Source: Firm-04 sp045642925 (GTDB lineage: Bacteria > Bacillota > Clostridia > Oscillospirales > Ruminococcaceae). From it: 21,511 nucleotides of DNA. Each line of letters starts with the position of its first letter. The stretch's first letter is position 1. The stretch is taken from positions 1 to 21,511 of the forward strand of contig JAZUJW010000073.1 of NCBI GenBank assembly GCA_045642925.1, read 5' to 3'. Made by a program: the position numbers and the translations under genes. Below, in pieces: positions 15,383 to 21,511 of this stretch. The notes under the pieces were generated by a model that saw only the letters and a list, made by a program, of their open reading frames with translations, was not told the origin of the DNA and made no database searches.

Positions 15383-16987
15383 TTATTCGTCTACACGCGC
15401 AATCATCTTCATCAGCTTGCTGATGTCTGCACTGTCCAGCACCGTGTCACCCGTGCATTCCGCATTCACCAGCCCCGCTTCCGTAATGCTTACCGCCGTG
15501 TCTTCCGATACGTACCGCGAAAGCAAAATTACATCCGAAATGTTTACCGTCAAATCTTCATTCACATCCCCTTGCGTCACCTTCTGCGTCACCATGTCAT
15601 TCGCTTTCGCATATGCTTCCGCAGTCGAACCTTCACGACAGTTCAAAATGAAATCATGATTGACTTCCAATACATAAATATGTGCGTATTGTCCCGTCGG
15701 CGTAAATACATTGATGCATCCGAATGCATTCTCACCAATGCGCACCGTGTCACTCTGTACTGTTACACTTTGCAGGTCTTTGCAGGTCATAAATGCCGCA
15801 TCGTCAACCAGTTCCACACCTGCGGGAATGACCAGTCCTACCAGTCCGCATTCCAGAAACGCATTCTTTCCAATGGTCTTCAGACTTTCAGGAAGCTGTA
15901 TCGCCTTTAACGCAGGACAGCATTTGAATGCACTGTCACCGATGACCGTTACCGTTTCAGGGAACGAAACACTCGTGATTGCTTCATTTGCCTTGAATGC
16001 ATTGCCGCAGACAGTCGTCACGCCGCTTGGAATGCATACATTTCCACTTGCCTGACTGCCGTCAATCAGCAGATTGCCGAGAACAAACATTCCGTCCGTG
16101 CGCGGCTGTGCATCTATCCACAGCGTCTTCGCAAGCGCATCATCACCAATTTCCAACAGTGTGGATGGCAGTTCGATGTTGGTACATTCGTGGCAAAGAG
16201 TAAACGCTTCCTTGCAAAGTGTCGTGACACCTTCAGGTACCACAATGCTTGTGACATAAATCGCGTGCTTCAAATCTGAGAATACATTTTCGCCGATGGT
16301 CGTAATGCCCATGTTTGCAGGGAATTTGATTTCGAATTTCTCCGCTTCCGGATGGTCTTCCGTGCGGATGATGATGGTGTCCGCATTTTCGCCTGCCTCT
16401 GCTTCCGCTGCGCGTTGGGCATTGATATTGTCAATGACCTTGGAAGCATCAATCACAATGCCGTTGACAACGACAAACGGATTTTCCTCCTGCTGTGCGG
16501 CAAGCCATGCTGTGCCTGTGAATGCCGATGGACCAAAGGAAGTGACAGACGCAGGAATCGAGATGTCTGCCAGCGCCGTGCAGTCGGTGAAGGCATTGTT
16601 GGCGATGGAGGTCACGCTTTCAGGAATGACAACGCTTGTCAATGCCGCGCTTTTCCAGAATGCACCGCCTGCAATGGTCGTCACACTGTCTGGAATGACC
16701 ACAGAGGTCAGTTTGCTGCCGTAGAATGCAGCCGAACCGATGACTGTGACAGGTTTTCCGTCAATTTCAGACGGGATTTCGACTGCTTCCGCATCTGCTT
16801 TACAGCCTGTGATCTCCACATGGTCTTCCACGACTTCGTAGGTCAGGTCGCCGAACGTCAGCTTGGTACTAGCAGCTGCGGCGGCAGAAAGTGTCCCTGT
16901 GGGAGCAGAAAACGTGCTTGTCGTGCCGATGAGACTACCCATCAGGCAGAGTGCAGTCACGAATGCTGCTGTTTTTTGGAATTTCAT
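15383..16987 (-). CDS. Secreted BspA-like LRR protein with C-terminal dockerin
   Basis: A 534-residue exported protein. The start is the ATG at 16985-16987, preceded by AGAGGGG. It gives a clean signal peptide (MKFQKTAAFVTALCLMGSLIG, cleavage near SAAAAA). An in-frame upstream ATG at 17035 would lie at the -10 box and is rejected. Residues ~45-460 are LRR_5/BspA repeats (I-P-x-x-V-T-x-I-G-x-x-A-F), interrupted by an Ala/Glu-rich insertion near 185-215. The last ~65 residues are a type I dockerin: canonical first half GDVNEDLTVNISDVILLSRY, and a second half NAECTGDTVLDSADISKLMK with a weaker calcium loop. Cohesin binding and display on a cellulosome-like complex or the cell surface are inferred. 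Its promoter hexamers match those of the secreted protein at 2240. Confidence 0.9.
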   Translation of the reverse strand: MKFQKTAAFVTALCLMGSLIGTTSTFSAPTGTLSAAAAASTKLTFGDLTYEVVEDHVEITGCKADAEAVEIPSEIDGKPVTVIGSAAFYGSKLTSVVIPDSVTTIAGGAFWKSAALTSVVIPESVTSIANNAFTDCTALADISIPASVTSFGPSAFTGTAWLAAQQEENPFVVVNGIVIDASKVIDNINAQRAAEAEAGENADTIIIRTEDHPEAEKFEIKFPANMGITTIGENVFSDLKHAIYVTSIVVPEGVTTLCKEAFTLCHECTNIELPSTLLEIGDDALAKTLWIDAQPRTDGMFVLGNLLIDGSQASGNVCIPSGVTTVCGNAFKANEAITSVSFPETVTVIGDSAFKCCPALKAIQLPESLKTIGKNAFLECGLVGLVIPAGVELVDDAAFMTCKDLQSVTVQSDTVRIGENAFGCINVFTPTGQYAHIYVLEVNHDFILNCREGSTAEAYAKANDMVTQKVTQGDVNEDLTVNISDVILLSRYVSEDTAVSITEAGLVNAECTGDTVLDSADISKLMKMIARVDE

Positions 16988-17023
16988 AAATACAGCCCCT
17001 CTCCGCAAAATATTTGCGATTCT

Positions 17024-17052
17024 ATTATAACGCATTCCGGACAGGAATGCAA
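17024..17052 (-). promoter_or_regulatory. Promoter of the secreted LRR-dockerin gene
   Basis: TTGCAT (17047-17052), 17-nt spacer, TATAAT (17024-17029) on the minus strand. Transcription would start near 17017, about 30 nt before the ATG. The hexamers and spacer length are identical to those of the promoter at 2094-2122. Confidence 0.85.
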
Positions 17053-17251
17053 GTGCATTTTGAAATATTTTTCTGTATTGTAAAATGCTGTATGAAGTGA
17101 CAAATCAAGCGCAGATTACAGTGAATGAGAAATGCACGGCGTGCAAAGAAAAGAGATTTTTACTATTTTGAAGAAGCCGTGGAAGTGCTGTGCATAATCC
17201 GAAGAATTGCGGGAAAAACATTTTCAGATGTAAACGGAGGGCGATACAGAA

Positions 17252-17932
17252 ATGATAGTCAGTTTTTTGCGTGCGGTGATATTGTATCCCGTGGTGATAT
17301 TTGCGGTGCGGCTGATGGGAAAGCGGCAAATCGGCGAATTGCAGCCGACAGAATTGGTCGTGACGATTCTGATTTCGAATATTGCGACACTGCCGCTGGA
17401 GAATCAGGATTTGCCTCTGCTGCTGGGCTTGGTGACGGTGCTTTCGCTGGTCTGCTTTGAGGTGCTGATGTCTTATGGGACACTGCGTTCACGCCGCTTG
17501 CGCAGACTGGTTTCGGGCAGTCCGCAAATCATTATTCGGGAAGGCTGTATTGACCAGCAGGCAATGGCGGCATTGCGGCTTTCGCTGGATGACCTCATGA
17601 CGGCGCTGCGCAGTCAGGGGTATTTTGATGCGGCAGAGGTACAGTTTGCGATGGTGGAAACAAACGGCGCGGTGTCGGTGTATCCGAAAGATGCTTTTCA
17701 GCCCGTGACACGCGGCGATATGAAATTGCAGGGCGGGACGGCAAATCCGCCTGAAATTCTGATATCAGACGGCTGTATCAGTCATGCGGGGATGCGTGCC
17801 GCAGGTATCAACCGTGAAAAACTGACTGCTTTACTGAAAAAATGCCATGTGAAGCAAAACGAAGTGTTTTTGCTGACGCTGGATGACAACGGCAAAGAAC
17901 ATCTGATACGAAAGGAGCGTGCGCGGGCATGA
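17252..17932 (+). CDS. DUF421 membrane protein (YetF/YcaP-like)
   Basis: A 226-residue DUF421 protein. Three hydrophobic segments lie near residues 3-20, 33-52 and 57-76. The family signature RLMGKRQIGELQPTELVVT and ISNIATLPLEN spans the first loop and second segment. A soluble C-terminal domain (~80-226) follows, with the usual PQIIIREGCIDQQAM region. GGAGG lies 11 nt before the ATG. It overlaps the next gene by 4 nt (ATGA), so the two are translationally coupled. DUF421 proteins in spore formers have been linked to the spore inner membrane; that role is possible here but not shown by the sequence. I could not identify its promoter. Confidence 0.9.
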   Translation: MIVSFLRAVILYPVVIFAVRLMGKRQIGELQPTELVVTILISNIATLPLENQDLPLLLGLVTVLSLVCFEVLMSYGTLRSRRLRRLVSGSPQIIIREGCIDQQAMAALRLSLDDLMTALRSQGYFDAAEVQFAMVETNGAVSVYPKDAFQPVTRGDMKLQGGTANPPEILISDGCISHAGMRAAGINREKLTALLKKCHVKQNEVFLLTLDDNGKEHLIRKERARA

Positions 17933-18303
17933 AACAGCCAAGAGTCAAACTGGCGGCAGGCATTCTGACAGGGGTTGCGGCATTGGTGGCGGCATCGGGC
18001 TGGTTTCTCTGGGACGGCAGTATGGCAATGACACAGGAAACGGCGTGTCTGCAAGGATTGCTCTCACAGAATGCACCGCGGGAGGTCATTGAGTCGGAAC
18101 TGGACAGTCTGACAGCGAGGTGGCGCAGTATCCGTTTTCCGATGATGCTGTTTTTGCCGCGTGAAGAAGTGGAAGATTTAGACGATTCGGTGGCACGGCT
18201 GCGACCGATGTATGAAGCGGGCTGTGATGAACTGACGGCGGAAATGAAGATGCTGGCTGCCTCTTTCGAGCGTATTCGCCGCGAAGAATTCATGGTGCTT
18301 TAA
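17929..18303 (+). CDS. DUF4363-like small membrane-anchored protein
   Basis: A 124-residue protein with one N-terminal hydrophobic segment (~8-28) that could be a signal anchor. The remainder is helical and charged (~35-124), with DDSVARLRPMYEAGCDELTA and a late Phe-Glu-Arg-Ile-Arg motif. This size, topology and position directly after a DUF421 gene fit the DUF4363 family, which commonly pairs with DUF421 in Clostridia. Its biochemical role is unknown; I infer that it works with the DUF421 protein at the membrane. Start ATG overlaps the DUF421 stop (17929-17932). The family call rests on context as much as on sequence. Confidence 0.75.
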   Translation: MKQPRVKLAAGILTGVAALVAASGWFLWDGSMAMTQETACLQGLLSQNAPREVIESELDSLTARWRSIRFPMMLFLPREEVEDLDDSVARLRPMYEAGCDELTAEMKMLAASFERIRREEFMVL

Positions 18304-18305
18304 GG

Positions 18306-18354
18306 CAATAAAAAAGCAGCCGCATTCCAAACGGAACACGGCTGTCTTTTTGTG
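18306..18354. terminator. Bidirectional terminator between convergent genes
   Basis: CAGCCG (18317-18322) pairs with CGGCTG (18339-18344), with an inner TTCC/GGAA helix. Ts follow on the plus strand and the A-run before it gives Ts on the minus strand. It serves the DUF421/DUF4363 operon and rpsT. Confidence 0.85.
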
Positions 18355-18366
18355 AAAACAGGAAAA

Positions 18367-18636
18367 TTAAGCGTTGAGAAGCTTCATCAGCTGAGACTTC
18401 TTGCGGGCTGCACAGTTTTTGTGCATCAGACCCTTTGCGCAAGCCTGATCAACGCGCTTGATAGCATAGCGAACAACAGCAACCTTGTCCTTGCCGCCGA
18501 CAACATTTGCCTTCTTGACAGCAGTCTTCAGCTCAGAACGAGTTGCGCGGTTGCGTGCAGCGCGAACTGCGTTAATCTTGTCTCTCTTCTCAGGGGTAGG
18601 ACGCTTTTTCTGTCCTTTTGTATTTGTGTTTGCCAT
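18367..18636 (-). CDS. rpsT: 30S ribosomal protein S20
   Basis: An 89-residue small, very basic protein matching S20 over its length: MANTNTKGQKKRPTPEKRDK, then NRATRSELKTAVKKA, and the C-terminal GLMHKNCAARKKSQLMKLLN. S20 binds 16S rRNA early in small-subunit assembly. AAGGAG sits 9 nt before the ATG. The gene is alone, convergent with the DUF421/DUF4363 pair. Two promoter candidates lie upstream: TTGCAT-17-TACAAT at 18773-18801, which would give a ~130-nt structured leader, and a weaker TTGACA-16-TAATCT at 18671-18698. S20 represses its own synthesis in other bacteria, so the leader may be regulatory. Confidence 0.97.
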   Translation of the reverse strand: MANTNTKGQKKRPTPEKRDKINAVRAARNRATRSELKTAVKKANVVGGKDKVAVVRYAIKRVDQACAKGLMHKNCAARKKSQLMKLLNA

Positions 18637-18766
18637 TTTGGGTTACTCCTTTTTCTCGAATGTTCATTTCAGATTATCGGAAAAGCGGTATCTGTCAAGC
18701 AGAGCGGTTATGGCGGGGCCGCTTGCAAAGCGGGTGGGGACCGCAGTACGAGATACTGCAAAACCA
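18637..18766 (-). promoter_or_regulatory. Structured 5' leader of rpsT
   Basis: If transcription starts from TTGCAT-17-TACAAT (18773-18801), the leader folds as a three-way junction in RNA orientation. A TATGG/CCATA closing helix (18764-18768 with 18709-18713) encloses two hairpins: GCAGTA/TACTGC (18743-18759) and CCGCTT/AAGCGG (18719-18733). The leader ends in the AAGGAG site of rpsT. This layout suggests an autoregulatory ribosomal-protein leader. I recognise no named family, and alternative use of the TTGACA promoter would exclude the structure from the mRNA. Confidence 0.45.
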
Positions 18767-18772
18767 TAGAAT

Positions 18773-18801
18773 ATTGTACCATCTTTCGCCAAAAAATGCA
18801 A
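18773..18801 (-). promoter_or_regulatory. Distal rpsT promoter
   Basis: TTGCAT (18796-18801), 17-nt spacer, TACAAT (18773-18778) preceded by TGG (extended -10). It uses the same -35 hexamer and spacing as the promoters at 2094 and 17052. Confidence 0.7.
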
Positions 18802-18877
18802 GTGCTTCGGCAGAGATATTTTCATGGAAAATGACGGCAGTTTTCGTCATTGTGCACAATTGAAAGGAGCGCGATTT

Positions 18878-19741
18878 ATGCAGACAAGAACAGACCTTGC
18901 GCTGGAACAGACGGGCAGTCTGCTTCCGCATGAAGGCATCGTCCTGCGGGAACGGGGCAGTGCATTCCATATCACGGAAATTACGATTGATTCCGATAGA
19001 AACGGCGCAGTCATCGGCCGCACCAAGGGGCGTTACCTGACGCTGGAATGTGAACGGCTCAGTCACTTTTCTGCGTTGTATCAGGAACAGGCGGAAGAAC
19101 TTGCGGCGGAACTGCGCACGTTCTTACCCGATGGCGATATTATGGCGGTAGGGCTGGGAAACAGTGACATCACGCCCGATGCGCTCGGCCCGCAGACCGC
19201 AGGAAAAATTATTGCGACACGCCATTTGCGGACGGCACTGGCAGAGGAGTCGCCTGATGCGGCATTTTTGCGTTCTCTGCGGTCGGTCAGTGTGCTGGCA
19301 AACGGCGTGCTGGGACAGACAGGCATCGAAACTGCGGAACTGGTTCAGGCGATGCAGGAACGGATGCATCCGAGCGCCATTGTGGCAATTGATGCGCTTG
19401 CCTGTTCGGACGTGCATCGGCTTGGTACGACCGTTCAGATATCCGATGCGGGCATTTCTCCGGGCAGCGGCGTACAGAACAGCCGTGCAGAACTGAGTGA
19501 ACGGACGCTGGGCGTGCCTGTCATTGCAGTCGGTGTGCCGACTGTGGTGGATATGCATACCATTGCGTCACAATTTTCCGGCGCAAATGACGGCAATGCA
19601 GAAAGCAACTTCCCCAACATGATGGTGACACCACGCGATATTGACAAAATAGTTGCAAATGCATCGAATCTGATTGCGATGGCGTTCAATCTGGCGGTGC
19701 ATCCACAACTGACTTTTGCGGATGTGGAAGCCATGCTGTAA
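18878..19741 (+). CDS. gpr: GPR germination endopeptidase
   Basis: A 287-residue protease that degrades small acid-soluble spore proteins at germination. The family blocks are present: GLGNSDITPDALGP (92-105), IDALACSD (171-178), GISPGSGV (192-199) and LGVPVIAVGVPTVVD (211-225). Asp101 and Asp172 align with the two aspartates thought to be catalytic in this A25-type enzyme. The ATG at 18878 follows AAAGGAG by 8 nt and starts MQTRTDLALE, which resembles the short propeptide removed on activation. It is shorter than Bacillus GPR (about 370). The usual GVGN after PGSG is GVQN here. An ATGACG/CGTCAT inverted repeat (18831-18850) lies just upstream. I could not identify a clear sigma-G promoter. 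Confidence 0.94.
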   Translation: MQTRTDLALEQTGSLLPHEGIVLRERGSAFHITEITIDSDRNGAVIGRTKGRYLTLECERLSHFSALYQEQAEELAAELRTFLPDGDIMAVGLGNSDITPDALGPQTAGKIIATRHLRTALAEESPDAAFLRSLRSVSVLANGVLGQTGIETAELVQAMQERMHPSAIVAIDALACSDVHRLGTTVQISDAGISPGSGVQNSRAELSERTLGVPVIAVGVPTVVDMHTIASQFSGANDGNAESNFPNMMVTPRDIDKIVANASNLIAMAFNLAVHPQLTFADVEAML

Positions 19742-19877
19742 TGCAAATCGCAAGCGGCGAATTGGTAATACTTTACAGACATTTTTATGCGGATTTGTCA
19801 ATCATCACAAAAATTTTCGACACAGAAAACGTACAGAACGAAAATCGGAAATCTGTGCAAAAAATTCCTAATTTTTC

Positions 19878-19907
19878 TTGACAGCTTTTTCCTTCGCGTG
19901 GTATAAT
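19878..19907 (+). promoter_or_regulatory. Promoter of guaA
   Basis: TTGACA (19878-19883), 18-nt spacer, TATAAT (19902-19907). Transcription would start near 19914, about 40 nt before the start codon. No purine-riboswitch fold is visible in this short leader. Confidence 0.88.
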
Positions 19908-19953
19908 ATATCATCCCTAAAAAATATAAAAATGAAAGGCTCAGGTGTTCAAA

Positions 19954-21207
19954 ATGAAACAGGATCTCATTGCAATTCTGGATTTGGGCAGCGACAAAAA
20001 TGCTGCTCTGGCTCGCCAAATCCGCGCAGAAGGCGTATATAGCGAGGTCTATTCGGGTAAAATTTCCCCCGAAGAATTAAACGCGAAGCCGAATCTCAAA
20101 GGTGTGATTTTCTGTACGGACGGCAAGGCACAGTACAGTGCCGCAAATGCTGTCGCCGTTCCTGCAATCACTGCCGCACCCGATGCTTTTCAGGGCGATA
20201 CATTCACAGAGGATGCACTGCATTCCTTCCTGTTCGATGCTTGCAAATGTGACAAGAACTGGAACATGGACAACTTCATCGCAGACCAGATTGAACTGCT
20301 GCGCAAGCAGATCGGCGATTCACGCGTGATTCTGGCACTCTCCGGCGGTGTGGATTCCTCTGTCGTTGCAGCACTGCTGATTCGTGCCATCGGCAAGCAG
20401 CTCACCTGCATTCATGTCAACCATGGTCTTCTCCGCAAGGGCGAACCCGAACAGGTCTGCAAGGTCTTCCGCGATGAACTCAATGCTGACCTCATCTACA
20501 TTGATGCCACCGACCGCTTCCTCGATAAGCTGGCAGGTGTCAGCGACCCCGAAAAGAAGCGCAAGATCATCGGCGAAGAATTTATCCGCGTGTTCGATGA
20601 CGAAGCCGCAAAGCTGAAGGACATCAAGTTCCTTGCACAGGGCACCATTTACCCCGACATCGTCGAAAGCGGTATGGAATCCGGCAAGGCAGTCAAGTCC
20701 CACCACAATGTCGGCGGTCTGCCTGAAGATGTGCAGTTCGAACTGGTCGAGCCGCTGAAGTATCTGTTCAAGGACGAAGTCCGTGCTTGCGGCAAGGCAC
20801 TTGGTCTGCCTGACAACATGGTCTACCGTCAGCCGTTCCCCGGCCCCGGACTGGGCGTGCGCTGTGTTGGCGCGATCACCCGCGACCGTCTGGAAGCTGT
20901 CCGCGAATCTGACGCAATTCTCCGCGAAGAATTCGACAATGCAGGTCTGCGCGGCAAGGTCTGGCAGTATTTCACGCTGATTCCTGACTTCAAGACTGTC
21001 GGTGTCCGCGACAACAACCGCTGCGATGAGTGGCCTGTGGTCATTCGTGCGGTCAATACTGTGGATGCCATGACCGCGACCATCGAGCCGCTTGACTGGG
21101 CGCTCCTCAACAAGATTACCGACCGCATCGTGCATGAGGTCAAGGGTGTCAACCGCGTGCTGTATGACATCACCCCGAAGCCGACCGGAACGATCGAGTG
21201 GGAATAA
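19954..21207 (+). CDS. guaA: GMP synthase lacking the glutaminase active site
   Basis: A 417-residue GuaA, which turns XMP into GMP. The ATP-pyrophosphatase half is complete: P-loop SGGVDSS (130-136), QGTIYPDIVESG, SHHNVGGLP, QPFPGPGLGVR, and the dimerisation end YDITPKPTGTIEWE. The N-terminal half is only ~103 residues instead of ~200. It keeps the first strand (LIAILDLGS) and the last helix (ALHSFLFDACKC) of the class I amidotransferase fold. It lacks the GxCYG nucleophile cysteine and the HPE His/Glu pair. The enzyme should therefore use free ammonia, or a separate glutaminase subunit. The frame is intact and has a strong promoter, so it is not simple decay. The ATG at 19954 is preferred; a GTG at 19945 with AAAGG 5 nt upstream would add three residues. 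Confidence 0.95.
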   Translation: MKQDLIAILDLGSDKNAALARQIRAEGVYSEVYSGKISPEELNAKPNLKGVIFCTDGKAQYSAANAVAVPAITAAPDAFQGDTFTEDALHSFLFDACKCDKNWNMDNFIADQIELLRKQIGDSRVILALSGGVDSSVVAALLIRAIGKQLTCIHVNHGLLRKGEPEQVCKVFRDELNADLIYIDATDRFLDKLAGVSDPEKKRKIIGEEFIRVFDDEAAKLKDIKFLAQGTIYPDIVESGMESGKAVKSHHNVGGLPEDVQFELVEPLKYLFKDEVRACGKALGLPDNMVYRQPFPGPGLGVRCVGAITRDRLEAVRESDAILREEFDNAGLRGKVWQYFTLIPDFKTVGVRDNNRCDEWPVVIRAVNTVDAMTATIEPLDWALLNKITDRIVHEVKGVNRVLYDITPKPTGTIEWE

Positions 21208-21264
21208 TAAACAAGGCTTCAAAAACGGCGTAGGTACGCCATTCCCGAAGTCTTAAAATCTCAG

Positions 21265-21283
21265 TGATAACAATTTGATAACA
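21265..21283. repeat. Paired TGATAACA direct repeats
   Basis: TGATAACA occurs at 21265-21272 and 21276-21283, one helical turn apart, 58 bp after the guaA stop codon. Spaced short direct repeats next to the guaA 3' end could be recombinase binding sites, as this locus is a known integration target, but no integrase gene is in the window. Confidence 0.35.
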
Positions 21284-21319
21284 GGGAGCTAAGCGGAATT
21301 ATTCTGCAGTTCAAGTGGC

Positions 21320-21511
21320 TTACAGTTTACGCCACTCTTTCGCAGGTTCATGCTTTCCGCAGTCATCGGCCGTTTTCGGCCAGTTAAGCTTCCATTCTGT
21401 ATATTCGGCCTTGCTGATCTTACCGTCAGCAAGGTCTTTTTTTCGTCTCTGCCACTCAGAAAGGAGGTCAGTCATCAGGATAGAGCCGAAAACAATGCCC
21501 TTTCTTCTGTT
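21320..21511 (-). CDS. C-terminal part of an unrecognised protein
   Basis: An open minus-strand frame enters from the right edge and ends at TAA (21320-21322), giving 63 residues. The visible end is charged and Trp-rich: SEWQRRKKDLADGKISKAEY, TEWKLNWPKTADDCGKHEPA, KEWRKL. The pattern of a helix, then K-I-S-K-x-E-Y-x-x-W-K-x-N-W-P, looks like a real conserved protein end rather than a chance frame, and I associate such ends with accessory-element proteins, but I cannot name a family. An internal Met (21475) has no ribosome binding site, so the gene most likely starts beyond the window. It is convergent with guaA. Confidence 0.6.
   Translation of the reverse strand, partial: NRRKGIVFGSILMTDLLSEWQRRKKDLADGKISKAEYTEWKLNWPKTADDCGKHEPAKEWRKL
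21409..21444 (+). terminator. Terminator-like hairpin inside the convergent gene
   Basis: A perfect 9-bp stem (21409-21417 with 21426-21434) with an 8-nt loop is followed by TCTTTTTTTC on the plus strand. It has the form of an intrinsic terminator for guaA, yet it lies within the coding region of the minus-strand partial gene (the KKDLADGKISKAE segment). Confidence 0.6.

Noticed and set aside
19800..19944. Purine or guanidine riboswitch before guaA
   Set aside because: The leader after the promoter is only about 40 nt and shows no matching fold.

Overview
The window reads as chromosome of a spore-forming Gram-positive anaerobe of the Ruminococcus / Oscillospiraceae type. The evidence is two secreted proteins with dockerin-like C-termini, two BspA-like leucine-rich-repeat proteins, a cotJABC spore-coat operon, the germination protease gene gpr, a DUF421/DUF4363 pair, and many textbook sigma-A promoters with AGGAGG ribosome binding sites. 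The genus is an inference from this gene content. Layout, left to right. (1) 1-2240 has almost no protein genes. It holds a long hairpin at the left edge, a three-gene tRNA operon (Val-Leu-Ser, minus strand) with its own promoter and terminator, and a 55-bp tandem repeat array (about 950-1770). The array has a consensus promoter on one side and a terminator hairpin on the other, so it should be made as a ~1-kb minus-strand RNA. (2) 2240-4900 encodes a large secreted protein with a Thr/Ser repeat linker and a dockerin-like C-terminus. (3) 5056-8913 (minus) is a probable two-gene operon: a leucine-rich-repeat protein without a signal peptide, then a two-repeat DUF1508 protein. (4) 9310-10414 (minus) is cotJA-cotJB-cotJC. 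(5) 10680-12134 encodes a protein of mostly unknown function ending in a SUKH (SMI1/KNR4)-like domain. (6) 12179-15034 is a yybP-ykoY (Mn2+) riboswitch with terminator, controlling a P2-type cation ATPase. (7) 15043-15372 is a 330-bp element with 30-bp perfect terminal inverted repeats, lying between two convergent genes. (8) 15383-16987 (minus) encodes a secreted leucine-rich-repeat protein with a dockerin. (9) 17252-18303 is the DUF421/DUF4363 pair; 18367-18636 (minus) is rpsT with a structured leader; 18878-19741 is gpr. (10) 19954-21207 is a GMP synthase gene that lacks the glutaminase active site, followed by the 3' end of an unrecognised convergent gene that runs off the window. Shared themes: sporulation and germination (cotJABC, gpr, perhaps DUF421/DUF4363); manganese (CotJC belongs to the Mn-catalase family, and the ATPase is under a Mn riboswitch); cell-surface or substrate-binding proteins (two dockerin-type proteins whose promoters have identical TTGCAT-17-TATAAT hexamers). 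The strongest candidates for something undescribed are the transcribed 55-bp repeat array, the glutaminase-less GuaA, the 330-bp inverted-repeat element and the structured rpsT leader.
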